Origin: Tupaia tana
Taxonomy: Eukaryota > Chordata > Mammalia > Scandentia > Tupaiidae
Reading direction: 5' to 3'
Assembly (NCBI GenBank): GCA_026018925.1
Contig: JAKSZU010000016.1
Span: forward strand, 57,231,575 to 57,295,574
DNA: 64,000 bases
The notes under the pieces were generated by a model that was not told where the DNA came from, did no database searches, and saw only the letters and a list, made by a program, of their open reading frames with translations. Positions 44,151 through 55,830 of the stretch are shown here, piece after piece (the stretch's first letter is position 1; each line of letters begins with the position of its first letter). The position numbers were made by a program, and so were the translations under genes.

Positions 44151-44172
44151 GAATGAAAAATTATTAATAATA

Positions 44173-44438
44173 GGGGCCAGCAGTTAGCATAATGGCTATG
44201 TTGCTGGACTCCCATGTAATCGACCGCAGTTCGCGTCCCGGACCCAGTGGCTTAAAACTCACGCCGGGCGCGTGTGCGTGCGTGCCCAAGATCCCGAGAG
44301 GAGAATGGAGGAGAAGGGATTGTGGCGTGGCCATCCCCCCTGGGGGGTGATTTCTCACTTTCTGTCTCTCCATCTTTCTCTGTCTTTCTGGCAAGCGCAC
44401 GTGCCCTATAGCAAAAAAACCTCTCCCCCCCAAAAAAA
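44173..44438 (+). mobile_element. Young family A SINE with 10-bp target duplication
   Basis: GGGGCCAGCAGTTAGCATAA start. ATTAATAATA is at 44163-44172 and 44439-44448. B box GGTTCGCGTCCC is one base off (AGTTCGCGTCCC). CpG-rich centre intact. Confidence 0.9.
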
Positions 44439-44448
44439 ATTAATAATA

Positions 44449-44924
44449 AATAAAATAATTATTTTTTAAAAGACATATTCATTTAGGGAAAAGTCTGAAC
44501 TCATATTATTTCAACTTTCCAGTCTATTTAGTAAGCGAAGTTCACCACTCCAGTTACTATTCATAGTAAGCTCCCAATTGTTCTGTTTTTGTTTCTTTAC
44601 TAAAATCTGGTACTACACAAACTCACCAAAGCAGCTCTTTCTCAGACTGTGTGCTTTGAGTGGACAGACAAATGTGTTTCTTTCTACCCAAAAAGATTTC
44701 ATCATTTGCATGAATTGATCTGAAGTTATGAGGGGAAACATCCCTGGTTATACTTGTGGGATTTGTGGTGCATTCCAGAGGATTAAGATTTCATTGCCTC
44801 TAGGTAGGGCATGCTTTTTTTTTTTCCAATATGTGGGTTTTATTTTATTTGTTCATGTCTCCACCCTCAATGTTGACCAATTGGAAAATGTGTACCTGAA
44901 GTACCTTTTTTCTTGTGTGAATTT
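44449..44924. other. Unique intronic sequence
   Basis: No repeat or coding feature recognised. Confidence 0.5.
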
Positions 44925-45048
44925 TTGAAGTTTGTTTATTTCTTCCATGAGAGACAGAGACGAGAAACAGAGAGACTGGGCACTCCCAGCATGTGTATTT
45001 AGGCCTGCACCCAGCGTGTTCAAAGAGGTCCCTGGGTATGCACCATGT
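44925..45048 (-). mobile_element. Family B SINE lacking its 5' end
   Basis: The + strand GTTTGTTTATTTCTTCCATG to AAAGAGGTCCCTGGGTATGC is the reverse of the family B 3' two-thirds. The tRNA-like head, which should follow on the + strand, is missing; family A sequence begins instead. Confidence 0.7.
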
Positions 45049-45049
45049 A

Positions 45050-45195
45050 GGTCTAAAATCCTAAGAGGAGAACGGAGTAGAAGGGATCATGGCGTGGCCA
45101 TCCCCCGGGACATGATTTCTTACTTTCTCTGTCTCTCTCTCTTTTTGTCTCTCTTTGACAAGCACACACACTCTTAGCAAAAACTGAAGAATAAA
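45050..45195 (+). mobile_element. Family A SINE lacking its 5' half
   Basis: Begins within the central segment (AAATCCTAAGAGGAGAACGG) and continues through GGATCATGGCGTGGCCATCC, the CT-rich tract and an A tail. The tRNA-like promoter half is absent, joined directly to the headless family B copy. Confidence 0.75.
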
Positions 45196-45203
45196 AAATG
45201 GAT

Positions 45204-45458
45204 TCCTGCAGATGGCATGGCGGTTATGTCACTGGACTGGCACATGGGCGACTGCGGTTTAGTGGCTTGAAACTCAGGCTGGCAGCATGTGTGTGCATGC
45301 CCAAGACCCCAGGAGGAGAATAGATGTGAAAGAGATTGTGGTGTGGCCATCCCCCAGGGGGTGATTTCTTAGTTTCCCTTTCACTGTCTCTGTCTTACTC
45401 TTTTTCCAGCAAGTGCACGTACTCCTAAAGCAAAAACTTCTTAAAAAGAAAAAAAATA
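45204..45458 (+). mobile_element. Family A SINE with B-box deletion
   Basis: CCTGCAGATGGCATGGCGGT, then CTGGACTGGCACATGGGCGA; the B-box stretch is shortened to GCGGTTTAGTGGCTTGAAAC, losing GAGTCCCGGACC-type sequence. The centre and 3' end are complete. Confidence 0.82.
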
Positions 45459-45473
45459 ATGAAAGGATTCCTT

Positions 45474-45712
45474 GGGACCACACAGTGGTGCAGTGGTAAC
45501 ACACCTGGACCCACCTGGGCAGGACCTAAGATGGCCCCAGGTTCCTGAGGCCTCCCTGAACACACTGGGCACGTGCACGTGTGCCTGGGTTCCAGGTGGT
45601 TGACCGTGGAGGTAGATCGTGGCATGAATACCCTGTTGGGAATCTTTCTCTCTCTGCCCCTTTTCTCATGGGAGAAATAAGTGAATAGTGAATAAACTTT
45701 TTTTAAAAAAAG
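45474..45712 (+). mobile_element. Family B SINE, good copy
   Basis: GGGACCACACAGTGGTGCAG head, GGTAACACACCTGGACCCAC, CTCCCTGAACACACTGGGCA, GGAGGTAGATCGTGGCATGA, CATGGGAGAAATAAGTGAAT and an A tail. It lies directly after a family A tail. Confidence 0.82.
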
Positions 45713-46534
45713 GGTATTTCAGAATGAATGACTAGGCCATATGGCTGTGGGGAGGGAGATGTGCCTCTCTGTTCAGTGACCCTCGGAAGCCGCTGAGGTC
45801 ATGGGCAAGCGCATGCCCAGTGTGAGAATATGAGCTTTGTTTGAGGTGCCTTCTCCTGTCTTTAAGGTCAGGCTTTCAGAATGCCCTTCAGTTCTGATTT
45901 AGGATTCAAAGCCTGCCTCTGTGCCTTGCCAAGGAGGAAATGCGAGGCATGTTTAAGTTAAATGAGCCGAAGTGGCTTTTGTGAACATGGGGAGTAGCCA
46001 GTGACCGTTGGGTTCCGCAGGCTGCTCGGTGTGTGCTGTTGTTGGCCCCGACTGGTGCGGCTCAGTACAGTAGAGGAGCTGAAGAGAGATGACATATCTG
46101 AAGAAAGAAGAGCAACAAGAACTCTGAGACCCTGTCATTTAGCCTCTGACAGTTTCTGCGTGTCTTCCTGCAGTTGAAGTGTTTGACTGACATATGTGAA
46201 CTGTCACTTGACAGTAAGCTTCAGTCTGCAGAGAAAGGCTTTTCTCCTGCAGGAGGAGCTTCTACCTTGGACTGAATCAGGATTGCATATTTAAATGGTG
46301 CTTATGTGCTTAGGGTCAGGTGAAAGAGCTGAGGACACTAGAGCATCTTGCAGGATTATCCTTCTAAGTGTTCTTGAGTTGTGGCCCAGCCTCTCTCCCT
46401 ATCATTTAATCATCCCTTGAGATCCGTTGCAGTGGTGCTGATCAGGTTCTCCTCAGGAAAGGTGGGGATTTCAGTATTAATTTCTAATATTATTATTATT
46501 TTACAGCTTTAAAAAAATGGACTCTATCCTCTGC
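45713..46534. other. Unique intronic sequence
   Basis: No repeat recognised. Moderate GC, no coding signal. Confidence 0.5.
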
Positions 46535-46755
46535 ATTAAAAAAAAAAAAGAGAGAGAGAGAGAGAAAGAGTGCTTGCAAAAGAGAAAGAGAAAGCACCCT
46601 CAACAGTCTTGTCACAGGATGATCTCCCTCCTCAGGATCTTGAGTGCTTGTATACATGCCTGGCATATTCTTAGGCCAGTCCAGGGATCTGAACCCAGTG
46701 GCTTCCAGCACCGTAGCCTAGTACGCTAGGGACTGTACTTAAGCTGGGTTGTATC
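46535..46755 (-). mobile_element. Family B-like SINE
   Basis: A run then GA repeats (46540-46566), AAGCACCCTCAACAGTCTTG, TCTCCCTCCTCAGGATCTTG, GATCTGAACCCAGTGGCTTC and GTAGCCTAGTACGCTAGGGA in reverse order. Confidence 0.65.
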
Positions 46756-48980
46756 TCCTGCATTTTAAGACAAGTCTTAAAATGTAATCTGTATAATCTC
46801 CCAGTTTGATTTATGATGTGTGTGTGTATGTCCCAACTGCATTTTGCTATTGTTATAGAGATTTAAATTCTGTCAGGAGACAACTCTCCCTCTCCCCCTC
46901 AACCCCAGGTACTTTAGCCTTTGTCATTGTTAAGACTTCATATCTTTCAGGATTTATCACTCTTGGAGTTTTCTGTTTAGTTTTTTTTGGCAATTCTTTT
47001 TGTTTGCTTTTAAAAGGATTTTACTTTGGTTTGCTCATTATGAGAATAGATTGCACAGTTATTTGACTTTGTTTCCTGTTTCTGGATTTAAACTGTTCTG
47101 TTGAAATTTAAATACTATAGAAGGTTAAAAATAAAAATCCTCTGACACTTCCCCATAACTATTCACGAGGGTAGCAACTGTTATGTCCCCCCCCTTCTGT
47201 GTACATAAAAGTATGTTTGTACTGATGAAGATGGTAGACTGTTTTAGATCCAGCTTGCAGACCATAGGCATACACCTAAAGAGGCTTCTCTTTGATTATT
47301 AATGTAGCTCTCCTTTAACATTATGTGATTTTGATTGCTCTACTTTTTTGTTAGACAAAAATAACCAAGCTATTAGAATCTTTTATGATTCAAAATAGAA
47401 CATTAGTTTTATTATATATCGAAAATGGATCCGTAAACTTCATAATGGCTTCCAATCATTTTACATTTGCTTGTGTTACATACTATTATTTTATTGCAGC
47501 ATAATGTCCAATTACAGAAACGATTCCAAAGAGACATGATTTTTCTGCCTTAATGTATAATTGTTTATTAAGTATTTTTCTCATTATGTTGATTTTCTTT
47601 TTCTTTTAAATTGCAGTTGTAAAGAAACTTGCTTAGATTTTGTAAATTGATTATTATGTGGTTAAAGAAGTCAACTGTTTATCAAGTGCTCACTCTCTGG
47701 AAGGCATTATGTTCAGAATTGAAGTAATTGCAAAGATTTAGAAAGCTCCTTCCTCCAAAAAAAAGTTGTATGTATTAAAATATGAATAACAAGATGTATT
47801 GTTATTCACATACAGAAGTATTTGTTTAATGTTTTATAATAAAGGTAATTTATTATTTGTTATACAAGAAAATATAATTTACAGTTTGTTAATAAGAAAG
47901 TGCCTGTTAGGTCCCATGGGCATTAAGTATAAACTAGAAGTTCACCGGGGGTGATTACCAGGAGCTGTGGGCACTGGATAAGGGTGAACTTTGAAAGATG
48001 CATCTGTGTGGGAAAAGGGGAGAGAACAGGCAAATGGAGCATTTGGAGGAGATTAGAGGGGAGAGAGAGTGGCAGAGCCTATGGGGAGGAGTTGTGAATT
48101 TATTCTGTGAATTCTGAAAAGCCATTGGAGGATATTTTAAGTGAGGTTGACAGCATGATCTGATTTACTTTTTAAAAGTTCACTCAGGCTGCTGGGGGGT
48201 GGATGGTAGATTCTGTAACCTGTGTTTTAAATGCCATCACTTAAGCAATGATTTGCACATGGACCAGTGGTGAATGTAAGCGGGAATAACATAGATTAAT
48301 GCTATGATTCTGAGCTTCAGGTAAGCAGAATATTGGGGTGAGAGGGGATGGGTTTGATTTTAGTCTTGTTGAGCTGGGTGGGGGTGGTAAGACAACAAGG
48401 TGACCATGGTCCTTGGGCAGTTGAAGAAGAAACAAATGAATGCCGTGTTACCTTCTGCCAGTCTTCTTTTGAAAGCATCTCTGAAGATAAAGTTCAGGTA
48501 TTTGCAGTAAAGTTTAAGTCATTATGATAGGACATGTCCCAAGCCTCAAATTGGTTGTCTGACAGCATTTCCCTTCCAGGATTATAATTGCAAGTAGGAG
48601 GCAACACTACTGTTTTGGTGACTTACTCCAGCTCTATCCAAGGAGAGGTAAAATTTCCCGCTGTTTCTTTCTAGAGGCTGATTCGTAGCATTCCATACGT
48701 GAAAGGTGACACCAGCAGAGAGGTAGTTTCTAACAGGCTGATGTCATCACCATCTTCATTGCTTCTAAACCTCATAGACATATAGCTTCAAAGTTTATAT
48801 TTGAACGTTTTTCCTTTTTCTATGATAAATTGAGGTACTGAAATAAAATAATTTCGAGTGATAAAATAATGGCAAATGAAATAATGACAAGAGATTTTCC
48901 TATGAAGTACTTAATATATGGCTTGTTTGTAGAAAATCAATTTAAAGATTGCTAGACTTGTCCTTCAGACAAAGAATAAA
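46756..48980. other. SINE-free AT-rich block
   Basis: About 2.2 kb without a recognised SINE. AT-rich at 47.1-47.9 kb. No coding feature. A short C run is at 47187-47194. Confidence 0.5.
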
Positions 48981-48982
48981 GG

Positions 48983-49280
48983 CCCAGCCATGGTAGTGTG
49001 CATTGGTTGAAGCTGCTACTTAGCAAGTCGAGGCCACATGAAGGCCACGTTTCATTCTCAACCTACCCTAAGAGCCAGGAGCACACTGGTTCATGACTGC
49101 CATCCCAGCCACTCAGGAGACCGAAGCAAGAAGACAGCAAATTCACAGCCATCATGGACAACAAGCGAGAACCTGTCTGAAAGAGCAGGGCATGGTGGTA
49201 TGCAACTGTAGTCCAGCATTCTCGGAAAGCTGAGGCTGGAGGAGTGAGACACAGCAAGACCCATCTTAATGGGGAGGAAA
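48983..49280 (+). mobile_element. tRNA-like/7SL dimeric composite SINE (Tu-like)
   Basis: A tRNA-like head (GGCCCAGCCATGGTAGTGTG) is followed by one 7SL-like unit (GCCATCCCAGCCACTCAGGA) and a second, clearer one at about 49186 (AGCAGGGCATGGTGGTATGC, CTGTAGTCCAGCATTCTCGG, AAGCTGAGGCTGGAGGAG). The second unit matches the 7SL/Alu 5' domain, including the GGCATGGTGG start. Confidence 0.75.
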
Positions 49281-52200
49281 AGATAAAGTATTTCAAATAT
49301 AGCGAACAACACTACGTTTCCTCCCACCACCACACCACCCCCCCCCCCTTGAAAAACATTTCTTTCAGTTTTATAATTGTCATGGTGGGATATAGCAGAT
49401 TTATTTTTTTCTATTTCTGAAGATTCTTATATATATGGTCTTTTGTTATATGTATGATTCTTGGTATGTATGTATTTAAAATGTAGCATTTATTAAGTTT
49501 CTGAAAATCAAGGACATGATAATGTTCATGAAACCACAGGTAAGATACTTTAGAAGATTGAGTTCTGGAAAGGTAGAAGAAAATAATAAAACAATGTTCT
49601 TCCAAGGAATGTGCTACCCACATCTTGTTTGGGATCTCATGGAACTTCCTAAGTCTCCTAAGTCATTTAGTCCAATCCCTTTCTAAGGTGTACGGCCAAC
49701 ACCTCAGAATTCTTACTATCGTTATTCTGCATTCTTTTGGCCACCTCTGGTAAAGAGCAGCTTGTTCCCCCCAAGGCAGCCCACAGGTTGAAATTTTTGT
49801 GTACAGTTTACTTCCTTTAGTCCTGGTTTTGTCTGTGATGGCATTCGCAATAAATCTACCTCTTCTATGTGTCAACCATCAAGTTCCTGGGTGGCTCATA
49901 CCTGTGCTTAGGGCAAGACTTTATCATTCCATGGTCTACATGGTGAATGACCCAGTGAATCATGGAGCCAGGATCAAAAGAAGCACCAGAAATGAGAGTT
50001 CACTGTTGCTGACTTTCATGTATGTGTTCAGTATTAGGGGTAGCTCCTGACCTGGAGAATGACACCACCACCTCCCACCACCCTACCACTTACAACTTAC
50101 ACACTGGTGGAGAACCCACTCTGGGAAAGAAGGAAGCAAATAATTTGCAGGGATGGGTCTTGGGAGGTGGAGACAGAAGGACACTCTGGATAGCATCCCT
50201 CAGCAATGGTGCTTGCCAAGGCTCTTCAGCTCTCCTAGTAGTGCTATGTATGGGTCTTGCAAACTTGAACATGCATATGGACGGGGTCTGTAAATCCACC
50301 CTTCTAACAAGCTCCCAGAGGATGCTGGTGTTGCTGGTCTGTGGACAACACTTGGAATGATGAGGTCGGAGAGTACATTGGAATCACAGTGTGAGAAAGT
50401 GGACAGTTTGGGACCAGAAAGGGCAAAATTACTTAGAGAAACTGTCAAGGTCCTCTTTTCCCTGCCCCTTCCTCTTTAACAAAAGAATTAAAGACTCCAT
50501 GCTATGAGCAAAGAAAAGCAACTTTCATGGATTCGTTCTGGAGGCATCTCTGGTGCTCACGCATAAGCTAGTCAAACAGATTGCTGCTGGTTGGCAGCAC
50601 CCAGGTCCCCTGGGCCGTAGCATGTTGTGTGAACAGACTTGGGGAGGAGTTTTGTCATCTGTCCTCAGAAATATAGACAGGCATGTCTGAATGCTGACAG
50701 AATTTTCATTGCCAAAGGATGGTAGATGATTCCCAAGGCAAAGGCCACTTCCCGCAGTGAACTTTTAACAGGACAGGAGTGACATTGGAAAACATTGGTT
50801 ATTTTTAGGATATGTGATGAAGCTCTGAAGGACCAGCCTCCTTCCGTTACTACACTCCAAGTGACAGTGCTGTGAGCTTTGCAGAAGACTGACAGATCAT
50901 TGATATTGCTTGGGGGAACCAAGCACCCTCCCCTCCTTTGCAACTATCAGTATATTGGCACAGGATAAGTCCAGGGCCAGCATAGCCCACACATCTGGGT
51001 GTCAGTGGTTCCTTCCCCTCTTTGCTCCAAAACAAACAAACAAGAAAAAGACTTACTGGCTGCACCATCGCATCACGAAGGTTTGAGTCACTCCTTCCTA
51101 CTAGGGTAACTTTCTTTTGATACCTGGACCCTATGAGAGGGTGCTCTTGAGGGAAAAGAAGTAGGTACAGGGACGTTGCATGATGTGATAAGGGTGACTT
51201 CCATTTTATAGGGCTAAAGTGTGCATATTTTGCAGCCTCTGAAGCAGCGAGAAGGTAACCCAGAGATGGCTACTGCTTTTGTCAACCAGAAGATCAATGG
51301 GTACACCATAGCCTTGCATGCAAAGGGTTAAGAAAAAACTTTTACAGGTGGGCAGTTTTTGCATATAGGGCCAGGGAGCTGAGGAAAAGCCTAGGATAAA
51401 ACTGAAAGATGGAAATTCCTACATTTCATCATCGCATGCCCCACCCAGCCACTTTTCTGAGGCTCAGTGATTGTCTAGTATGTGCCCCCAGATCAGATGA
51501 AGCAGAATCAGAGCGTGCAAAGCTGGAAGGCAGGTGACTGAGCACATTTAAGGTGTTTGCTGCTGGTAGCTTTACTTTCATCCTCGAGAAAAATCATCTT
51601 CGGTAAACTTCAAGTTGTTGAAAGAAGGCTTTAACCTAGAACCAGTCATTTGCTGACTTAATGGGCATGCTGACACTTTAAGAGTGTGAAAGTTATTAGC
51701 TAAATGCCTTATTCCATAGCCTCATAATATCCCAAACGTGTTGTTACGAAAGATGTGTAAATCCAGAAACAAATGGTTTAGTGTATTAGTAGGTAATATG
51801 ATGAGGGCACATTATACCAAAGAATTTTTGCATCAGGAGGTGACCAGAATCAGATTGGCCTCATAATCATTGTTGCTTTGGGTCGTAGACATCAAACTCT
51901 TGGGCAACGTTGCCAGACCTTAGCAGAGGGCAGCAGTACAGTAAGGAAGGTGTTAGATCTGTAAACAGTCCATCTGTGAGCTTAACAGTTTTGATTTCCT
52001 TTAGTAATGAAAATACTGGAAGAAGGCTGCCCATGTCCTCACTTGATTGTTCTTAATGTGAGAGAGAGGATGATTAGATACTAGGAAAACTGTCTCCTCT
52101 CTTTTTAAACCAAACACCTATAATTATAATTCATTGTCAGTGCCTTGGTGTCACCTCTTGAAAAATCCCCAAATAAGCAAAAAGTTCTCCCTGTTCTTTA

Positions 52201-52734
52201 GTTTAAGGAATACATGTTGTAGCTTTTATCACGATAGCCTTGTCCTTAGGTGAGTAGTTGGAAGTCTTTCTTATAGACCCTTTCCTGTAGACCGCCTGCA
52301 CTGACGTGCACAGAAGCACCTTACGTGTTGCAGGTACGCTGGTTTTAAGGCTGGCTGTGCTCTGCTGTATACATGGGCATAGTGTATGCTGTCACGTGGG
52401 CACTTAGCAGGCAGACAGGCAGATAGGCCAGGCCTGCTAAAGGCCAAGGAAACAGGCTGGAGAAGGAGGCACTGGGGACGGGCACCAAGCAGAAGGCAAG
52501 CTTGTCCAGAGTAGCCAGCTGAAGACTGTTGAGGCCGAAAGGAGGATACATGTAAAAACAGTGGGAGTGTGTCTTTGAGGCCAAAGCATAAAAGCTTGGA
52601 CTTTCTCTGAAACTGGTGTGTTTGGAGTTCATAAGTGACTGGAGGTTTCATCCTTCATATCTTATTTCTCATATCAGGTTGCTACATATACCATCATTCG
52701 ACAGAGCTGCTTTTGGCCTAAAACTGATATATTT
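49281..52734. other. Largest SINE-free block of the intron
   Basis: About 3.45 kb with no recognised SINE; a C run at 49339-49348. Several 60-112 residue frames occur on both strands with no recognisable domain. It may contain old LTR or LINE remnants that I cannot identify. Confidence 0.5.
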
Positions 52735-52997
52735 TTTTAAGAGAGATTTTTGCTATAGGTAGCATGTGCTCACTGGAGAGACAGAGAGAAACAGAAAGCG
52801 AAAAATCACTCCCCCCCACCCCCCACCCGGGGAGGGATGGCCACACTGCAGTCACTTCTCTTCCATTCTCCTCGGGATTTTGGGCACGCATCCACACGCA
52901 CCCAGTGTGAATTTTAAGGAACCAGGTCCAAGACTTGAACTGTGGTCGACTATGTGGGAGTCCAGCAACGTAACCATTACACCATCTGCTTGTTCTC
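52735..52997 (-). mobile_element. Family A SINE, intermediate age
   Basis: The + strand TTTTTTTAAGAGAGATTTTT, AGAAACAGAAAGCGAAAAAT, CTTCTCTTCCATTCTCCTCG, GAACTGTGGTCGACTATGTG and CATTACACCATCTGCTTGTT. A C-rich expansion is at 52811-52828. Confidence 0.82.
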
Positions 52998-53194
52998 CAA
53001 AGACTGATCTTAATTGCAGAGGGAACATGTTAAAGATAAAGGTGCCTTACTACTGACAACTCGGAATCAGGAGCATACAAAATATTTCATTAACTCTCAT
53101 TAGTCAAGCTTATCTCCGAGCTTTCTAGCACACAAGCTGGCGTTCGAGACCACAGGTTTCCTAACTGCCAGTTCCATGTTTGATTCCTTTATAC

Positions 53195-53300
53195 TGTGTT
53201 CTGTATCTTCAACCACAAGCCCCTTGAAGGTTAGGGGCCATGTCCCATTCATCTTTATGTTCTGAAGGTCTAGCAAATGTCAGATGTATGAAGCAGCGTA
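53195..53300. repeat. Possible L2 fragment
   Basis: CCACAAGCCCCTTGAAGGTT and GGGGCCATGTCCCATTCATC resemble the L2 3' region (CTCCTTGAGGGCAGGGACC-type). Confidence 0.45.
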
Positions 53301-53749
53301 ATACTAACTAGTCTTTTCCTTGTTTGAAGTGGAAAACACAAAGATTATATGTGAACTTGCTGTTGTTGGTTTTTTTAAAAGGCTTTTTAAAGTTCTCATC
53401 CCTACCCCAAGAAGTCATAGCCTATTTCTCTCATTCTGATTTTGATCCTCACTTCCATGGTTCTTGGCTCTTACTTGCTTCAGACTGCAAAAGAAGTACA
53501 ATATTTGCAAGGCCAGGTTGATTTTTAAGGGCTCCTCTTTCAGTCGACCCAAGCCACTTGGATGGCCTCCAGCCTTGCCAGTCGAGACTGCTTGATGCCC
53601 CTCGTGATGGCTGATTTTTGATAAGGCAGTGAGATGTCTGGAATACGCATCACCCCTGAAGCTTCTTTTGGTGAGGTTTAGTAGGAATAAACTTGAAACA
53701 AGTTTAAGTACACTCAACTGCAGTGTGTTGCTTTCTCTTTAATCCCTAT

Positions 53750-53778
53750 CAGATTAACCCTTATCCTGGGTTAATCTG
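53750..53778. promoter_or_regulatory. Perfect 11-bp inverted repeat with homeobox cores
   Basis: CAGATTAACCC at 53750-53760 and its exact complement GGGTTAATCTG at 53768-53778 are separated by 7 bases. The arms contain TTAATC/GATTAA, which suits paired-class or OTX/PITX-like homeodomain binding, and could also form a short hairpin. It lies in a SINE-free stretch (53.3-54.6 kb). Function is inferred. Confidence 0.4.
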
Positions 53779-54597
53779 GTAAGCTAAACGATAGCCAAAC
53801 GCTGGTCTCTGATAATGGCAGCCTCTGATCTGCTGGTCTCCACACAGCTGTCCCAGCGGACTGCCGGTGTTTGGGCAGATGCAACGGCTATTTTTTCCTA
53901 TTTAGGATTTTGCTTTTAATAGGAATCCTGGAGGCCCTCCGAGGTTTGTGATACAGACTTCAGCCCATAGCTTAGCCTCCCAGATGGTAATTAATGTTTA
54001 CACAACATGACAAGCACAAAATGGAATCTCTTTGAACCCTGCCAAGCACCCATCATTCCCCCATCTTCCACTCTTGCAGTGTTTGAAAATTAATTTGCCT
54101 TGAACAAACAGTGGGTTTTCCTCAATTTATTTGTACAGTTTCAGTGACCGAGAAGAAGAACTGCAAGGCTGAATGTCATCCTTCCATTCGTTCAAGTCAT
54201 TGAATCTGCTAATGGAACAAACTGGTCTCTGTGTAATGATGTGAAGAAAAGAGGGAGAGGAGGAAAATAAAGAGAAGTGTGTGTTAGAGAAGGTGAACAG
54301 TTTTCCACAAAACACTGTTGGAATGTAGAGTTTAGAAAATAAAAGATCTAAAACTTGGGGGAGTTTACAGTATTGCTAAACTAACTTAGCCAGTGCAGTT
54401 TGTGTGTTAATGAGTATGTACAAAATATGAAGTCTTTGTTTAAAAAGACTTTGTCTTTTTAAAGCAGAATACATAAGCGAATGTGTTGAAGTAATAAGCA
54501 TTGCTAGTAGCTTGAAATAATTGCGTGTTGATTCACAGGAATTTGATGCTGCCATATGTCGTTTTTAGGCTTCTCAGAGTTGAACATCTCAGTTCTT
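53779..54597. other. Repeat-poor sequence downstream of the inverted repeat
   Basis: No SINE recognised. Contains AAAATTAATTTGCCTTGAAC at 54086-54105, another AT-rich homeobox-like core, so the candidate regulatory block may extend to about 54.1 kb. Confidence 0.4.
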
Positions 54598-54856
54598 TTT
54601 GTTTGTTTATTTATTTAAATTGCTGTAAGACACGTGCAAGTGCTGGAGAAAAATACAGAGAGAGGGAGAAAGAGAAAGTGAAAAAGCACTCCCCAGCGGG
54701 GGAAGGTCATGCCACAATCCATTCTCCTTTTGGGATTTTGGGCATGCTCACACATGCAGCTGGTGTGTTTCTCAAGCCACCAGTCCGGGACCTGAACTGC
54801 ACGGTCAGCAATGTGGGATCCAGCCACCTTAACCACCATACCACTCGCTGGCCCCA
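54598..54856 (-). mobile_element. Family A SINE, old long form
   Basis: TTTGTTTATTTATTTAAATT tail side, GTAAGACACGTGCAAGTGCT, CATGCCACAATCCATTCTCC, ACCTGAACTGCACGGTCAGC and CCACTCGCTGGCCCCA. Confidence 0.78.
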
Positions 54857-55494
54857 TTTCAGACCTTTATTAATATTCCTGTTTTAAAGTCCAGGTTATC
54901 TTTCTTATTTGGCTGTGGTCTTCAATGTTTCTGTATAGTGAGGTCTTTGTGGTTCTGTCATTGGGACAGTTGAGTGGAGAAGTTAACTAGGAAATGAAAT
55001 AACGTAAAATTAGGATACGTCCATTCCTGAATAATAAGAATCAGACATTCAAAAAGAGAGGTGGATGGCCAGATACACTACTTAATGGCTAATGCCCCAC
55101 ATGTTTTCTTGACATCTTTGGGCTTGTTCAGGTTTGCTGCAATGACTTTGTGAATAAGCCCTATTAGAACTTTCTAAGGAGTGTGAAGGAAGACACCAGG
55201 AACAAGAAGCTATGCCTTGGGAGAGTTGTATAGTTCGTGTTTTATTTTGTTTGCCCCTCTCTCCTTCCTCAGTAGTCACCATTTCCTTTCTGTCCAAATG
55301 CACTCAGTTAGAACCAGGCAGTTAATGAGGAATAGATGGAAGGTATGTAGCGTACTCTGTCATTTCTCAGAGGCAGGTATGTGTCTTCTTAGCAAAGAGG
55401 TTTCCTGGTTTTGTTTGTGCTTTTAAAATCCAGTAGGTAAGGCCATCTGAAAAGACTTGAATGGTCACTTTGTCAGTTTACTTATGTTTTTAAA
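54857..55494. other. Unique intronic sequence
   Basis: No repeat or coding feature recognised. Confidence 0.5.
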
Positions 55495-55672
55495 ACTTAT
55501 TTATGTATTAATATTTCTTTTATGAACATGGAAGGAAGACAGGGAGGGTCTCAATACAATGATCCACCCCAGCCGTAGATGGTCAGGATCACAGACACAG
55601 GTGTGCCCACCATTACAGGAAGACGTCAGGACTTGAACCCAGGCCCTTTCTCTGTGCCATGACATTAAATAT
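55495..55672 (-). mobile_element. Family B SINE
   Basis: TTTATGTATTAATATTTCTT, GATCCACCCCAGCCGTAGAT, CAGGACTTGAACCCAGGCCC and TGTGCCATGACATTAAATAT in reverse family order. Confidence 0.65.
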
Positions 55673-55714
55673 GTCTCTGTAATAGTTTGGGGAACATTAG
55701 TTGATCACTTGCTT

Positions 55715-55830
55715 TTTTGCTATGCATTGTGATGTTACATGACTTAATTTATTTTCCACAACAACCCTTTGAGATAGTTACTGCATTTATTGCAGTAAGT
55801 GATTGGACTTTCAGAAGCATAGGAGTTCAT
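55715..55830. repeat. Possible MIR fragment
   Basis: CATGACTTAATTTATTTTCC, CACAACAACCCTTTGAGATA and GTTACTGCATTTATTGCAGT resemble reversed MIR around the CTCACAACAACCCTATGAGG motif. Confidence 0.5.
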
